DNA of 37,283 bases, taken from positions 1 through 37,283 of the forward strand of contig JAICMG010000009.1 of NCBI GenBank assembly GCA_025929365.1. The letters run 5' to 3'. A program made the translations under genes and the position numbers. Shown here piece after piece: positions 1 to 6,508 of the stretch. The notes below the pieces were generated by a model. That model did not search any database. It worked only from the letters and a program-made list of their open reading frames with translations, and was not told where the DNA came from. This DNA is from Frankiaceae bacterium. Its GTDB lineage: Bacteria > Actinomycetota > Actinomycetes > JAFAQI01. The first letter of the stretch is position 1. Each line of letters opens with the position of its first letter.

Positions 1-1
1 C

Positions 2-325
2 CTGTGCGCCGAGCGCAACGTGGCGGTTCAGACCATCAAGTCGATCGCGCGCCGTCGCTGGACAACGGCCGAGCCTGCGCCCGGCGAGCAACGTCAGAGC
101 TGGTATGAGCCCCTCACCGATCCCGGCGCGATCGCGCGCGCGACGGCTTACGTCCTCGAGCGGCCCCAGCTGTTCATCGACTCCTCATCGGCGTTGGACC
201 AGTTCCCGCACGTGCTCGCGGCGGCCGAGACGGTGCATGCGCCCGCCGACAGCGAGCTGGCCGACGACGTCGCGTCGTACGACATCACTGCGCTGTTCGA
301 CGGCGGCGAGCTGGAGCGGATCTAG
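2..325 (+). CDS. Aldo/keto reductase, C-terminal fragment (5' end outside the window)
   Basis: An open frame enters from the left edge and ends at TAG 323-325, giving 107 residues. The opening residues LCAERNVAVQTIKSIARRRW followed by a WYEPL segment and a helical tail resemble the C-terminal part of actinobacterial aldo/keto reductases (TIM-barrel NAD(P)H oxidoreductases), where the segment around AVQTIKSIAR lies near the cofactor end of the barrel. The catalytic tetrad would be upstream and is not visible. A GTG at 20 could act as a start, but the reading frame continues unbroken to base 2 with family-like sequence, so the gene is taken as truncated by the window. Its stop overlaps, on the other strand, the stop of the phosphatase that follows. 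Family assignment is from pattern recognition; the substrate is unknown. Confidence 0.7.
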   Translation: MCAERNVAVQTIKSIARRRWTTAEPAPGEQRQSWYEPLTDPGAIARATAYVLERPQLFIDSSSALDQFPHVLAAAETVHAPADSELADDVASYDITALFDGGELERI

Positions 326-825
326 CCGCGCGGCGCCTCGAACGCGCGCAGCGTCGCCCCCGTCGAGGCGAGATCCGGCCAGGTCGCATCCACGTCGAAG
401 ATCGCGATGCCGCACGTCGGGTAGTCGCTGCGGATCGCCGCGCTCGCGTCGGGGTCGCCGGCACCGTCGTCGAGTGCGATCGCGAGGCCGTGCATCGACG
501 GGTTGTGCCCGACCAGCACCAATGTCCCCACGTCATGTGACGTGTCGGCGACAACGGAGAGAAGGTCGTCGACGGTGTTCTCGTAGATCCGCCCATCGAC
601 GTGTTCCTCGTGGGGCTCGAGCGCCCTCGCCGCGTCCGCCCAGGTCTCCTGGGCGCGCAGCGCCGGCGACACGACCACCAGATCAGGCACGACGCCGCGA
701 TCAGCGAGCCATCGGCCGGCGGCTGTGGCGTCGCGGTGTCCTCGATCGGCGAGCGGCCGTTGCGCATCCGTCCCGGCCGCCGCCACCGCCTTGGCATGGC
801 GGACGAGCAACAGGCGGCGGGCCAT
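322..825 (-). CDS. SixA-like histidine phosphatase
   Basis: This 167-residue protein belongs to the histidine phosphatase (phosphoglycerate mutase-like) superfamily, short SixA type. The N-terminal RHAK motif places the phospho-accepting His at residue 10 and its partner Arg at residue 9. SPALRAQET (residues 53-61) and VGHNPSMHG (His107) give the second half of the active site. SixA proteins dephosphorylate phosphohistidine; the actinobacterial homologues are poorly assigned, so the substrate is open. The ATG at 825 has no Shine-Dalgarno sequence, but TAGGGT lies 8 nt upstream on the minus strand, which suggests a near-leaderless transcript. It lies 30 bp downstream of the CBS-domain gene on the same strand. 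Its stop codon shares bases 323-324 with the stop of the convergent reductase. Confidence 0.9.
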   Translation of the reverse strand: MARRLLLVRHAKAVAAAGTDAQRPLADRGHRDATAAGRWLADRGVVPDLVVVSPALRAQETWADAARALEPHEEHVDGRIYENTVDDLLSVVADTSHDVGTLVLVGHNPSMHGLAIALDDGAGDPDASAAIRSDYPTCGIAIFDVDATWPDLASTGATLRAFEAPRG

Positions 826-833
826 GTCGGTGC

Positions 834-839
834 ACCCTA
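834..839 (-). promoter_or_regulatory. Putative -10 box of the phosphatase gene
   Basis: Read on the minus strand this is TAGGGT (TAnnnT type), ending 8 nt before the ATG at 825. No ribosome binding site lies between, which fits a transcript with a leader of only one or two bases. No clear -35 is seen. Confidence 0.45.
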
Positions 840-855
840 TGCCCGCTGCGAGAGC

Positions 856-1290
856 TCACAGGCCGGGATGCTCCGTCACCGAGACCCCGTAGGTCGCCAC
901 CGCGTGCACCAGGTCGCCGGAGGTGATGATGCCGAGTGCGGTGCCGGATCCGTCAACGACCGGGACGCAGTCGACGAGGTTCGTGTTCATGAGGCGGGCA
1001 ACCTGCTGCAGGCTCGCCTCAGGCAAGACGCACGACGTCCGCGAGGCCACCAGGCGTCGCACCGGCGTTGCCCGCAGCGCAGCCGGCCCTCGGTGCCACG
1101 CCTCGAGGAGATCGCGTTCCGTCAGGACGCCGATACAGCATTGGCCGGCCACCACGACGACGTGATGGATGCGCCTGCCGAGCATCATGTCCCCGGCTTG
1201 CCAGATCGAGCAGTTCTGATCGATCGCCGAAACCGGCGCGCTCATGATGTCCGCCGCGACAAGCAACCGCGTCGTCGTCGTCAGCGTCAT
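856..1290 (-). CDS. Tandem CBS-domain protein (Hrp1-like)
   Basis: A 144-residue protein made of two CBS domains, about residues 13-66 and 77-133, with the usual closing motifs TERDL (57-61) and TSGDL (123-127). Such stand-alone CBS pairs bind adenosyl ligands and act as energy or redox sensors. Size and layout resemble mycobacterial Hrp1 (Rv2626c), a DosR-regulon protein, but similar pairs are common. Five cysteines (27, 51, 52, 87, 108) are visible. The start is ATG 1290, not the in-frame TTG at 1305, because GGGAGG lies 7 nt before that ATG. It lies between the ECF sigma factor (102 bp upstream) and the SixA-like gene (30 bp downstream), all on the minus strand, so co-transcription is possible. 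I found no convincing DevR box upstream. Confidence 0.88.
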   Translation of the reverse strand: MTLTTTTRLLVAADIMSAPVSAIDQNCSIWQAGDMMLGRRIHHVVVVAGQCCIGVLTERDLLEAWHRGPAALRATPVRRLVASRTSCVLPEASLQQVARLMNTNLVDCVPVVDGSGTALGIITSGDLVHAVATYGVSVTEHPGL

Positions 1291-1392
1291 CGCGGTACCT
1301 CCCAAGCAGCCCGAGCCTGCGCCGTTCCATCGGCACGAGGCAGGTCCGGAGGACCCGAACGAGGGGTGGAAAGTCAGCGCTGGACGCGGCGG

Positions 1393-2268
1393 CTAGTCCG
1401 CGGCCGACCCGAAGGAGAGGTGAACCAGCTTCGCGGGGTTGACCACGAGGTTCAGCGCGGCGATCCGGCCGTCGACGACGGTGAAGCCAACCACGGAGAG
1501 CGGGTCCTGGCGCGTCCCGAACAGAGCCCCGGCGGAGCCGTTGACCAGGGCGGGCGTGGCCAGTGAGATGAAGCGCGGCGCCGTCCGCAAGACGTGGCGT
1601 GCAACCGCGTCCGCGCCGACGAGGGTTGGCATGCTGACATTGGGCGCGACGTCGAAGCGCAACACGACGTCCGGCGCGAGGACCTGCAACAGACCCTCGA
1701 AGTCACCGGTCCGCGCGGCCTCGAGAAACGCGTCGACCACGCGGCGCTGCCGTGCGAGGTCACGGTCGGGCTGCGGTGCCTGCCGGACCCGGCGGCGGGC
1801 CCGGCTCGCCAGCTGGCGCACGGCCTCGGTGCTGCGGTCCATCGCGCCTGCGATGTCCTCGAACGGCATGCCGAAGACGTCGTGCAACACGAAGGCAAGT
1901 CGCTCCGAGGGACTCAGGCTCTCCAGGACGACCAGCAGCGCCATGCTGACCGAGTCGCTCCGTACGGCGTGCTCCTCCGGGCTGTCCGGGTCGCCGGAGA
2001 CGATCGGCTCGGGCAGCCAGGTCCCGACGTAGTCCACCGGCCGTGACTTGCGCGCCCGGAACATGTCCAGACAGATCCGCCCGACGACGGCGGTGAGCCA
2101 CCCCCGCAGGTCCTCAATCTCCTCCGCGGCCGCCCGGTCGAGACGGATCCAGCACTCCTGGACCGCATCTTCCGCATCACTGACCGATCCGAGCATCGCG
2201 TAGGCAACGGAGGTGAGATGCGGGCGGACCGCGTCGAACCGGTCCGCCAGCGCCGTGCGGTCAGTCAT
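1393..2268 (-). CDS. ECF RNA polymerase sigma factor, ECF41 (SigJ-like) group
   Basis: This 291-residue sigma factor has region 2 at about residues 11-75, the linker motif WLPEP (84-88), region 4 with its helix-turn-helix at about 109-162, and a fused SnoaL-like domain at about 175-285. The linker motif and the fused domain define ECF41; in this group the C-terminal domain replaces a separate anti-sigma factor. NPAKL (277-281) matches the family's NPDKL-type motif. The DGGGR/K motif expected at the start of the SnoaL domain is not present; that position reads DVAPN (206-210). ATG 2268 is preferred over the more distal in-frame start at 2346 because AGGAG lies 7 nt upstream of it and the longer form would run through the promoter. 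An ECF41-type promoter precedes the gene, suggesting autoregulation, and an identical signature faces the divergent ABC exporter. Confidence 0.93.
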   Translation of the reverse strand: MTDRTALADRFDAVRPHLTSVAYAMLGSVSDAEDAVQECWIRLDRAAAEEIEDLRGWLTAVVGRICLDMFRARKSRPVDYVGTWLPEPIVSGDPDSPEEHAVRSDSVSMALLVVLESLSPSERLAFVLHDVFGMPFEDIAGAMDRSTEAVRQLASRARRRVRQAPQPDRDLARQRRVVDAFLEAARTGDFEGLLQVLAPDVVLRFDVAPNVSMPTLVGADAVARHVLRTAPRFISLATPALVNGSAGALFGTRQDPLSVVGFTVVDGRIAALNLVVNPAKLVHLSFGSAAD

Positions 2269-2301
2269 CGCGCTGCTCCTGACAGTCGTCCCTCCCGATA
2301 G

Positions 2302-2328
2302 GACGCCCGCGGACGACGAAACGTGACA
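2302..2328 (-). promoter_or_regulatory. ECF41-type promoter of the sigma factor gene
   Basis: On the minus strand TGTCACG (plus 2322-2328) is followed by exactly 16 nt and CGTC (plus 2302-2305). This matches the ECF41 promoter signature TGTCACA-N16-CGTC except for the last base of the -35. The CGTC ends 33 nt before the sigma factor ATG. The match implies autoregulation by the sigma factor. Confidence 0.8.
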
Positions 2329-2340
2329 TTGCCGTGACGG

Positions 2341-2367
2341 TGTCACGTTTGCTCGACGACACGCGTC
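2341..2367 (+). promoter_or_regulatory. ECF41-type promoter of the ABC exporter
   Basis: TGTCACG (2341-2347), exactly 16 nt, then CGTC (2364-2367): the same elements and spacing as the opposing promoter, and both -35 boxes are followed by TTT. The two -35 boxes are back to back, 12 bp apart. The CGTC ends 54 nt before the ABC gene's ATG. This makes the exporter a predicted direct target of the adjacent ECF41 factor. Confidence 0.8.
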
Positions 2368-2421
2368 CTAACCCCGGAACGCAGCATCCGCAGGTGGTTC
2401 AGGACGAACGGAGTGCACGTT

Positions 2422-3405
2422 ATGGAGACTGCCGCGCTGAACGGCGCGGCCGGCGCGGACCCCGAGGGTGCGCCGGTCGTCGTCGCGAGGGATCTGCACA
2501 AGGTCTATCCGGGCGACGTCCACGCCGTACGCGGCATCAGCTTCGAGGTGTACGCCGGCGAGGTCTTCGGGTTGCTAGGCCCGAACGGAGCCGGCAAGTC
2601 CACCACGATCGGGATGCTCACGACGACGATCGCTCCGTCGAAGGGCACGATGACGCTCGGCGGCCACGACGTCGCGCGCGACCCGATCGGGGCGCGGCGG
2701 GTGAGCAGCGTCGTCTTCCAGGACACAGTGCTCGACCGAGGGCTATCCGGTCTCCGCAACCTCGACCTGCACGCCAAGCTGTGGGGCGTTGCTCCCGACG
2801 TCGCGGCGAGCCGCATCCTCGCGCTGGGCAACTCGTTCGACCTCGCGGACATCCTGGACCGGCCCGTCGACTCCTACAGCGGCGGCCAGCGGCGGCGGCT
2901 CGAGATCGCCCGCGCGTTGGTCAGCGAACCGCAGGTGCTCTTTCTCGACGAGCCGACGGTCGGCCTCGACACCCGCATTCGCTTCGAGCTGCTGGACCTC
3001 ATCGCGGGGCTACGCGGGCGTACCGGGATGACCACGGTGCTCACCACGCACTATCTCGACGAGGCCGAGCGCCTGTGCGACCGGATCGCGATCATGCACG
3101 GCGGCCAGATCGTCGCGTTGGACACGCCGGTCGCCTTGCTGGCCGGACTCGGTGAGGAGATCATCGAGCTTCGGGTCGAGGCCGACGGGGACCGGACGCT
3201 CGCGCGGCTGCGTCGCCGCGGCGGCGCGGACGATCGAGCCTTTGCGGTCGGCTCGACGCTGACGATCCCCGTCGGCCGAGGTGGCGGGGCCACGGCGCTG
3301 TCGGTGATCGACGAGCTCGGTGTCACCACCCAAGCGGTCACCACCCGCCGTCCGACTCTCGACGACGTCTACCTGCAGCTCACCGGCGCAAGCCTCGCCG
3401 CCTGA
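2422..3405 (+). CDS. ABC transporter ATP-binding protein, DrrA type
   Basis: A 327-residue cytoplasmic ATPase subunit. Walker A is GPNGAGKST (53-61), the Q-loop Gln is residue 100, the signature is YSGGQ (152-156), Walker B is LFLDEP (173-178) and the H-loop His is residue 210. The tail after about residue 240 ends in a RPTLDDVYLQLTG motif, typical of the DrrA/NatA drug-exporter group. ATG 2422 is chosen over GTG 2413 because GGAG (2410-2413) sits 8 nt before it. It pairs with the ABC-2 permease 21 bp downstream to form an exporter; the substrate is unknown (antibiotic-like or lipid compounds are typical). An ECF41-type promoter lies upstream. Confidence 0.93.
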   Translation: METAALNGAAGADPEGAPVVVARDLHKVYPGDVHAVRGISFEVYAGEVFGLLGPNGAGKSTTIGMLTTTIAPSKGTMTLGGHDVARDPIGARRVSSVVFQDTVLDRGLSGLRNLDLHAKLWGVAPDVAASRILALGNSFDLADILDRPVDSYSGGQRRRLEIARALVSEPQVLFLDEPTVGLDTRIRFELLDLIAGLRGRTGMTTVLTTHYLDEAERLCDRIAIMHGGQIVALDTPVALLAGLGEEIIELRVEADGDRTLARLRRRGGADDRAFAVGSTLTIPVGRGGGATALSVIDELGVTTQAVTTRRPTLDDVYLQLTGASLAA

Positions 3406-3426
3406 CCGACCGAAGGGAACCTGCCA

Positions 3427-4293
3427 ATGACAACCGTCAGCGCGGCCGCCGTCACGCGGCGCCCCCTCCCGCACCCCGGACGTCGACCCTCCACATTCGA
3501 CGCATGGTTGACCCTCGCGAAGCGCCGCGTCGCGCTGAGCGCACGCACGCCGCGGGAGATCCTTGCGCCACTCGCAACACCGATGTTGTTCGCGTCGGTC
3601 ATCGCGCCCGCGCTCGCGAAGATGATCCCCACAGCCGGACACGGCGGTCCTGACTACCGGGCGTTCGTCATCATCGGGACGGTCGGGCTGCTCATCCCGC
3701 TGACGTGTGCCTTCGCGGGAATCGGTGTGATCGTCGATCGCACGACAGGCGCGCGACGCGAGCTTCTGGCGGCTCCCATTCCCAGGGCCGCGATCGTCGC
3801 CGGCAACCTGGCCGTCGCCATCCTCACGAGCTTGTTGCAGATCACGGTGCTGCTGCTCGTCGGCCTCGCCCGCGGCACGAGCTTCGATGCCACCGGCACC
3901 GGCTTTGTCTGGTTCGCGGTTGCAGCCGTGGCGTTCACCGTCTTCGCCTACTCGATGGCCGAGATCCTGGCCAACCGCATCCCGACCCAGGAGGAGTACA
4001 TCGGCCTCACACCGGTCGTCGCGATCGTGCCCTGGTTCCTTGCCGGCTCATTGTTCCCGATCACCTCAATGCCGGTCGGCCTTGCGTGGATCGCGCGGTT
4101 TCTGCCGACCACGCATGTGCTGGCGCTGATCAGGTACGGCCTGCTCGACCGTCAGGCAGCCGGACTCCACTCGATCTGGGGCGTCTCGAGCAACACGACG
4201 GCCGCGACGCTGAGCCTGCTCGTCCTCTGCGCGTGGGCGGGAATGGTCACCGCGCTCTCGCTGCGCGTGTTCAAGAAGGCCTCGGTGACATGA
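3427..4293 (+). CDS. ABC-2 type permease, DrrB type
   Basis: A 288-residue integral membrane protein of the ABC-2 transporter family, partner of the preceding ATPase. After a cytoplasmic N-terminus with a basic PHPGRRPS stretch, about six hydrophobic segments can be seen, the first near residues 40-60 and the last near 260-280, with a loop containing NRIPTQEEYIGLTP between the fourth and fifth. AAGGGA (3413-3418) lies 8 nt before the ATG and supports the start. The gene follows the ATPase after 21 bp and belongs to the same transcript, predicted to be driven by the ECF41 sigma factor. It converges with the reductase gene, leaving 9 bp between the two stops. The substrate cannot be told from sequence. 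Confidence 0.92.
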   Translation: MTTVSAAAVTRRPLPHPGRRPSTFDAWLTLAKRRVALSARTPREILAPLATPMLFASVIAPALAKMIPTAGHGGPDYRAFVIIGTVGLLIPLTCAFAGIGVIVDRTTGARRELLAAPIPRAAIVAGNLAVAILTSLLQITVLLLVGLARGTSFDATGTGFVWFAVAAVAFTVFAYSMAEILANRIPTQEEYIGLTPVVAIVPWFLAGSLFPITSMPVGLAWIARFLPTTHVLALIRYGLLDRQAAGLHSIWGVSSNTTAATLSLLVLCAWAGMVTALSLRVFKKASVT

Positions 4294-4302
4294 GCAAAGC
4301 GG

Positions 4303-4899
4303 CTACGACTGCCTGAGTGGGCGGTAGCGGCAGACCTGGACGCCGGTCGACGCGGTCTGCGCCGAGACGAGCTCGAGCCTGCGCGCCTCGCCATCGGTCG
4401 GGAACAGCGTCTTGCCGCCGCCAAGGAGGATCGGCTCGACGAAGAGGACCAGCTCGTCGACCAGCTGCGCTGACAGCAGCGCGCGCACCACCGTGAGGCT
4501 GCCGTAGACATAGACGTCGCCGCCCGGCTTCTCGCGAAGCTTGCTCACCTCCTCGACCAGGTCCGCAACCCGGATGATGGTCGTCGGGTGCCACGTGAGG
4601 TCGTCCTCGGACAGCGTGTCGGTCACGACGTACTTCTGCGTCGCGTTGATCCAGTCGGCGAACGGGTCGTTGCCGCGCTCCGGCCACGCGCCGGAGGACA
4701 CCTGGTAGGTACGGCGGCCCTGCAGCAGAGCTTCGCACCGTTCGGCGAACTCGCCGATGACCGGGCCCATGACATCGGGGTCGAAATACGGATGCGACCA
4801 GCCACCGTGGGCGAAGCCACCGGTGGTGTCCTCGTCCGGGCCACCCGGCGCCTGCACGACGCCATCGAGGGCGCTGAACTCGCTGACGACGATCTGCAT
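4303..4899 (-). CDS. RibD C-terminal/dihydrofolate reductase-like protein
   Basis: A 198-residue protein of the RibD C-terminal/DHFR-like fold. It opens with IVVSEFSALDGVVQAPGG, the usual beginning of this group (YyaP/YwjB-like), followed by GRRTYQ (61-66), then GGDVYVYGS, and near the C-terminus EPILLGGGKTLF, the nucleotide-binding glycine motif. These proteins are predicted NADPH-dependent reductases; most have no assigned substrate, and a real role in folate or riboflavin synthesis is not implied. GGAGG 7 nt upstream of ATG 4899 supports the start. It is the last gene on its strand before the convergent ABC permease. The 204 bp upstream (4900-5103) hold no gene I can support. Confidence 0.88.
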   Translation of the reverse strand: MQIVVSEFSALDGVVQAPGGPDEDTTGGFAHGGWSHPYFDPDVMGPVIGEFAERCEALLQGRRTYQVSSGAWPERGNDPFADWINATQKYVVTDTLSEDDLTWHPTTIIRVADLVEEVSKLREKPGGDVYVYGSLTVVRALLSAQLVDELVLFVEPILLGGGKTLFPTDGEARRLELVSAQTASTGVQVCRYRPLRQS

Positions 4900-5103
4900 C
4901 TCTGTACCTCCGGCGACTTGTTGACCCTAGGACGACGCATGGGCCCCAATCTCATCGCCGAGTGGCCACATCATCGGCACCGACAGCTTCAGGTGCGTCC
5001 CCGTGACCTAGACGTCCGCGCACTGGCAGGTGGCCGCGTCCAACCAGGAAGATCGTCTACCCCTGGGAGGCAGCTCGCCCGGGGCGTGACGAATCCGGCC
5101 TCG

Positions 5104-5391
5104 CTACGCGAGGTAGAAGTCGACCTGTTGCGCGATCTGGTCGATCCGGGCATCGAGGACCCGATCTCCCAGCAGCTCGGCAGCCGCCATGTCGAGGAAC
5201 ACCCGCACGCCCTCGTCGTCGATCACGCTGTCACCGGGCGCCGGCTCAGCCGCCACCGCAAGTCCGAGCTGCGGGCCTTCGCCGTCGAGGGAGGGCTCAA
5301 CGGCAATGCGCACCCCGCCGTGGCCGGTCGGGTCGACCGGCTGCACCAGCCCTGCGATCGCAAGCCGCGCATCATTCGTCAGTGCCAACAT
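5104..5391 (-). CDS. HesB/IscA-like fold protein without cysteines
   Basis: A 95-residue protein resembling the small actinobacterial 'iron-sulfur cluster biosynthesis' (HesB-like) family. It starts MLALTNDARLAIAGLV, contains a GVRIAVEP strand, APGDSVID, RVFLDMAAAELL and ends DARIDQIAQQVDFYL. The A-type cluster carriers use three cysteines; none are present here, so it cannot hold a cluster in the classical way. This is usual for the actinobacterial subgroup as I know it, and the function is unknown. AAGGA about 9 nt upstream of ATG 5391 supports the start. It follows the MaoC-like dehydratase on the same strand after 79 bp and may be co-transcribed with it. Confidence 0.8.
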   Translation of the reverse strand: MLALTNDARLAIAGLVQPVDPTGHGGVRIAVEPSLDGEGPQLGLAVAAEPAPGDSVIDDEGVRVFLDMAAAELLGDRVLDARIDQIAQQVDFYLA

Positions 5392-5470
5392 GGCGCCCGT
5401 CCTTTCATCCAGGCGCGAGCCTTCCCTGCACGCCTGCAGGTAACCGGACGTGCCGCGGACCGACGAGGGT

Positions 5471-6445
5471 TCAGCGCGGAAGGCTGACCTCGACGGTGGC
5501 CGTCAGATGGTTTCCGAAGTCGGTGTCGGCGCGCACGGCGACCTTGATGACGCGCTCGCCATCAGCGGGCGCCTCGCTCAGCACCTGCCCGCGTAAGCGC
5601 AGCGGTTGGCCGGGGATCGCGGGTCCACCGAGCCGGGTCGAGATCTGCCGCACCTGCGAGTCCCCGCCGGACCAGTCGGTCACGTAGCGAGACACGTAGC
5701 CGTTGCTGGTGAGGATGTTCATGAAGATGTCCGGGGCGCCCTGCGCGACCGCGTAGTCGCGGTCGTGATGCACCGGCATGAAGTCGCGTGACGCGATCGC
5801 CCCGGCAACCACCACCGTTGCCGTGACATCGAGGTCGAAGGGTGGCAGCTGCTCGCCAGCAGGATGCTCGGTCGCCGAGTTCCCCCGGCCCTCGCGGGGT
5901 CCATCGGGGGGCGGACCCGGCGCGAACTTGAAGACGGTGAACAGCTGGTTGCCGACCGGCGTCCCGTCGTGGTCGTAGAAGTTGTTGGACCATGCGATGA
6001 AGTAGCCCCTGCCGAGACCCGTGTGCTTCCGCTCCGACACCGACTCGAGCGCCGTGTCGGAGGACAGCACATCACCGGGACGCAGGTAGCGGTCGAAGGT
6101 CAGCACAGAGTTGGTCGCGAGCGTCCCGGTGTATCCCGCAGCAGCGAGTACCGCGAGCGGGCTGTCCACGCCGACCTCTCCGGCCGAGCCACCGCGTTCC
6201 CGGATCCCCTCGATCGTCGGCCTGCCCATCGTCCAGGTCTGCAACATCGCCGGCGGCGCGACGATCCCGCCGTGGCGCGTGGCAGCGGCGGTGTGCTCGT
6301 CGTACGCGGGGTTGCGGTCGTCGAGGGCGTCGACCCAGTGACGGATCATCGGGACGTTGACCGGGTCCGGCGCGAGCGATGGCCCGGACAAGCCCATCGG
6401 CTTGCCGACCTTCCCGAGGAGCTCGTCGCGTAGCGCGTCACCCAC
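5471..6445 (-). CDS. MaoC-family acyl-CoA dehydratase with two hotdog domains
   Basis: A 324-residue protein with an N-terminal FAS1-type MaoC-like hotdog domain (about residues 10-175) joined by a Pro/Gly-rich linker (near 177-200) to a C-terminal MaoC hotdog domain. The C-terminal domain has the catalytic-type motif SRDFMPVHHDRDYA, with the Asp/His pair expected for hydration of 2-enoyl-CoA. Related enzymes act in sterol side-chain or fatty acid degradation. The substrate here is unknown. The GTG start at 6445 is supported by GGAG 8 nt upstream. It is transcribed away from the aldo/keto reductase across a 59-bp divergent region, and the cysteine-free HesB-like gene lies downstream. Confidence 0.87.
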   Translation of the reverse strand: MGDALRDELLGKVGKPMGLSGPSLAPDPVNVPMIRHWVDALDDRNPAYDEHTAAATRHGGIVAPPAMLQTWTMGRPTIEGIRERGGSAGEVGVDSPLAVLAAAGYTGTLATNSVLTFDRYLRPGDVLSSDTALESVSERKHTGLGRGYFIAWSNNFYDHDGTPVGNQLFTVFKFAPGPPPDGPREGRGNSATEHPAGEQLPPFDLDVTATVVVAGAIASRDFMPVHHDRDYAVAQGAPDIFMNILTSNGYVSRYVTDWSGGDSQVRQISTRLGGPAIPGQPLRLRGQVLSEAPADGERVIKVAVRADTDFGNHLTATVEVSLPR

Positions 6446-6484
6446 GTCGACTACTCCATCACGACCCTGGTGGGAGGAGCACTC

Positions 6485-6508
6485 ATGGTGGGAGGGTGTC
6501 GATCATGA
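6485..6508 (+). CDS. Possible seven-codon leader ORF (uORF) of the aldo/keto reductase
   Basis: ATG 6485 is preceded by GGAGGA (6473-6478) at 6 nt spacing and opens a seven-residue frame, MVGGCRS. Its TGA (6506-6508) overlaps the reductase ATG (6505-6507) as ATGA. The context TGGTGGGAGG occurs twice (6468-6477 and 6486-6495), so each start has its own ribosome binding site. The peptide contains one cysteine. It may be a translational leader coupling the downstream gene, or a by-product of the duplicated site. Nothing beyond position supports expression. Confidence 0.3.
   Translation: MVGGCRS

Noticed and set aside
1343-1355. GGTCC-N3-GGACC palindrome upstream of the CBS gene as a DevR box
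   Set aside because: Only about 11 of 20 positions match the DosR consensus, and the half-sites have the wrong polarity and spacing.
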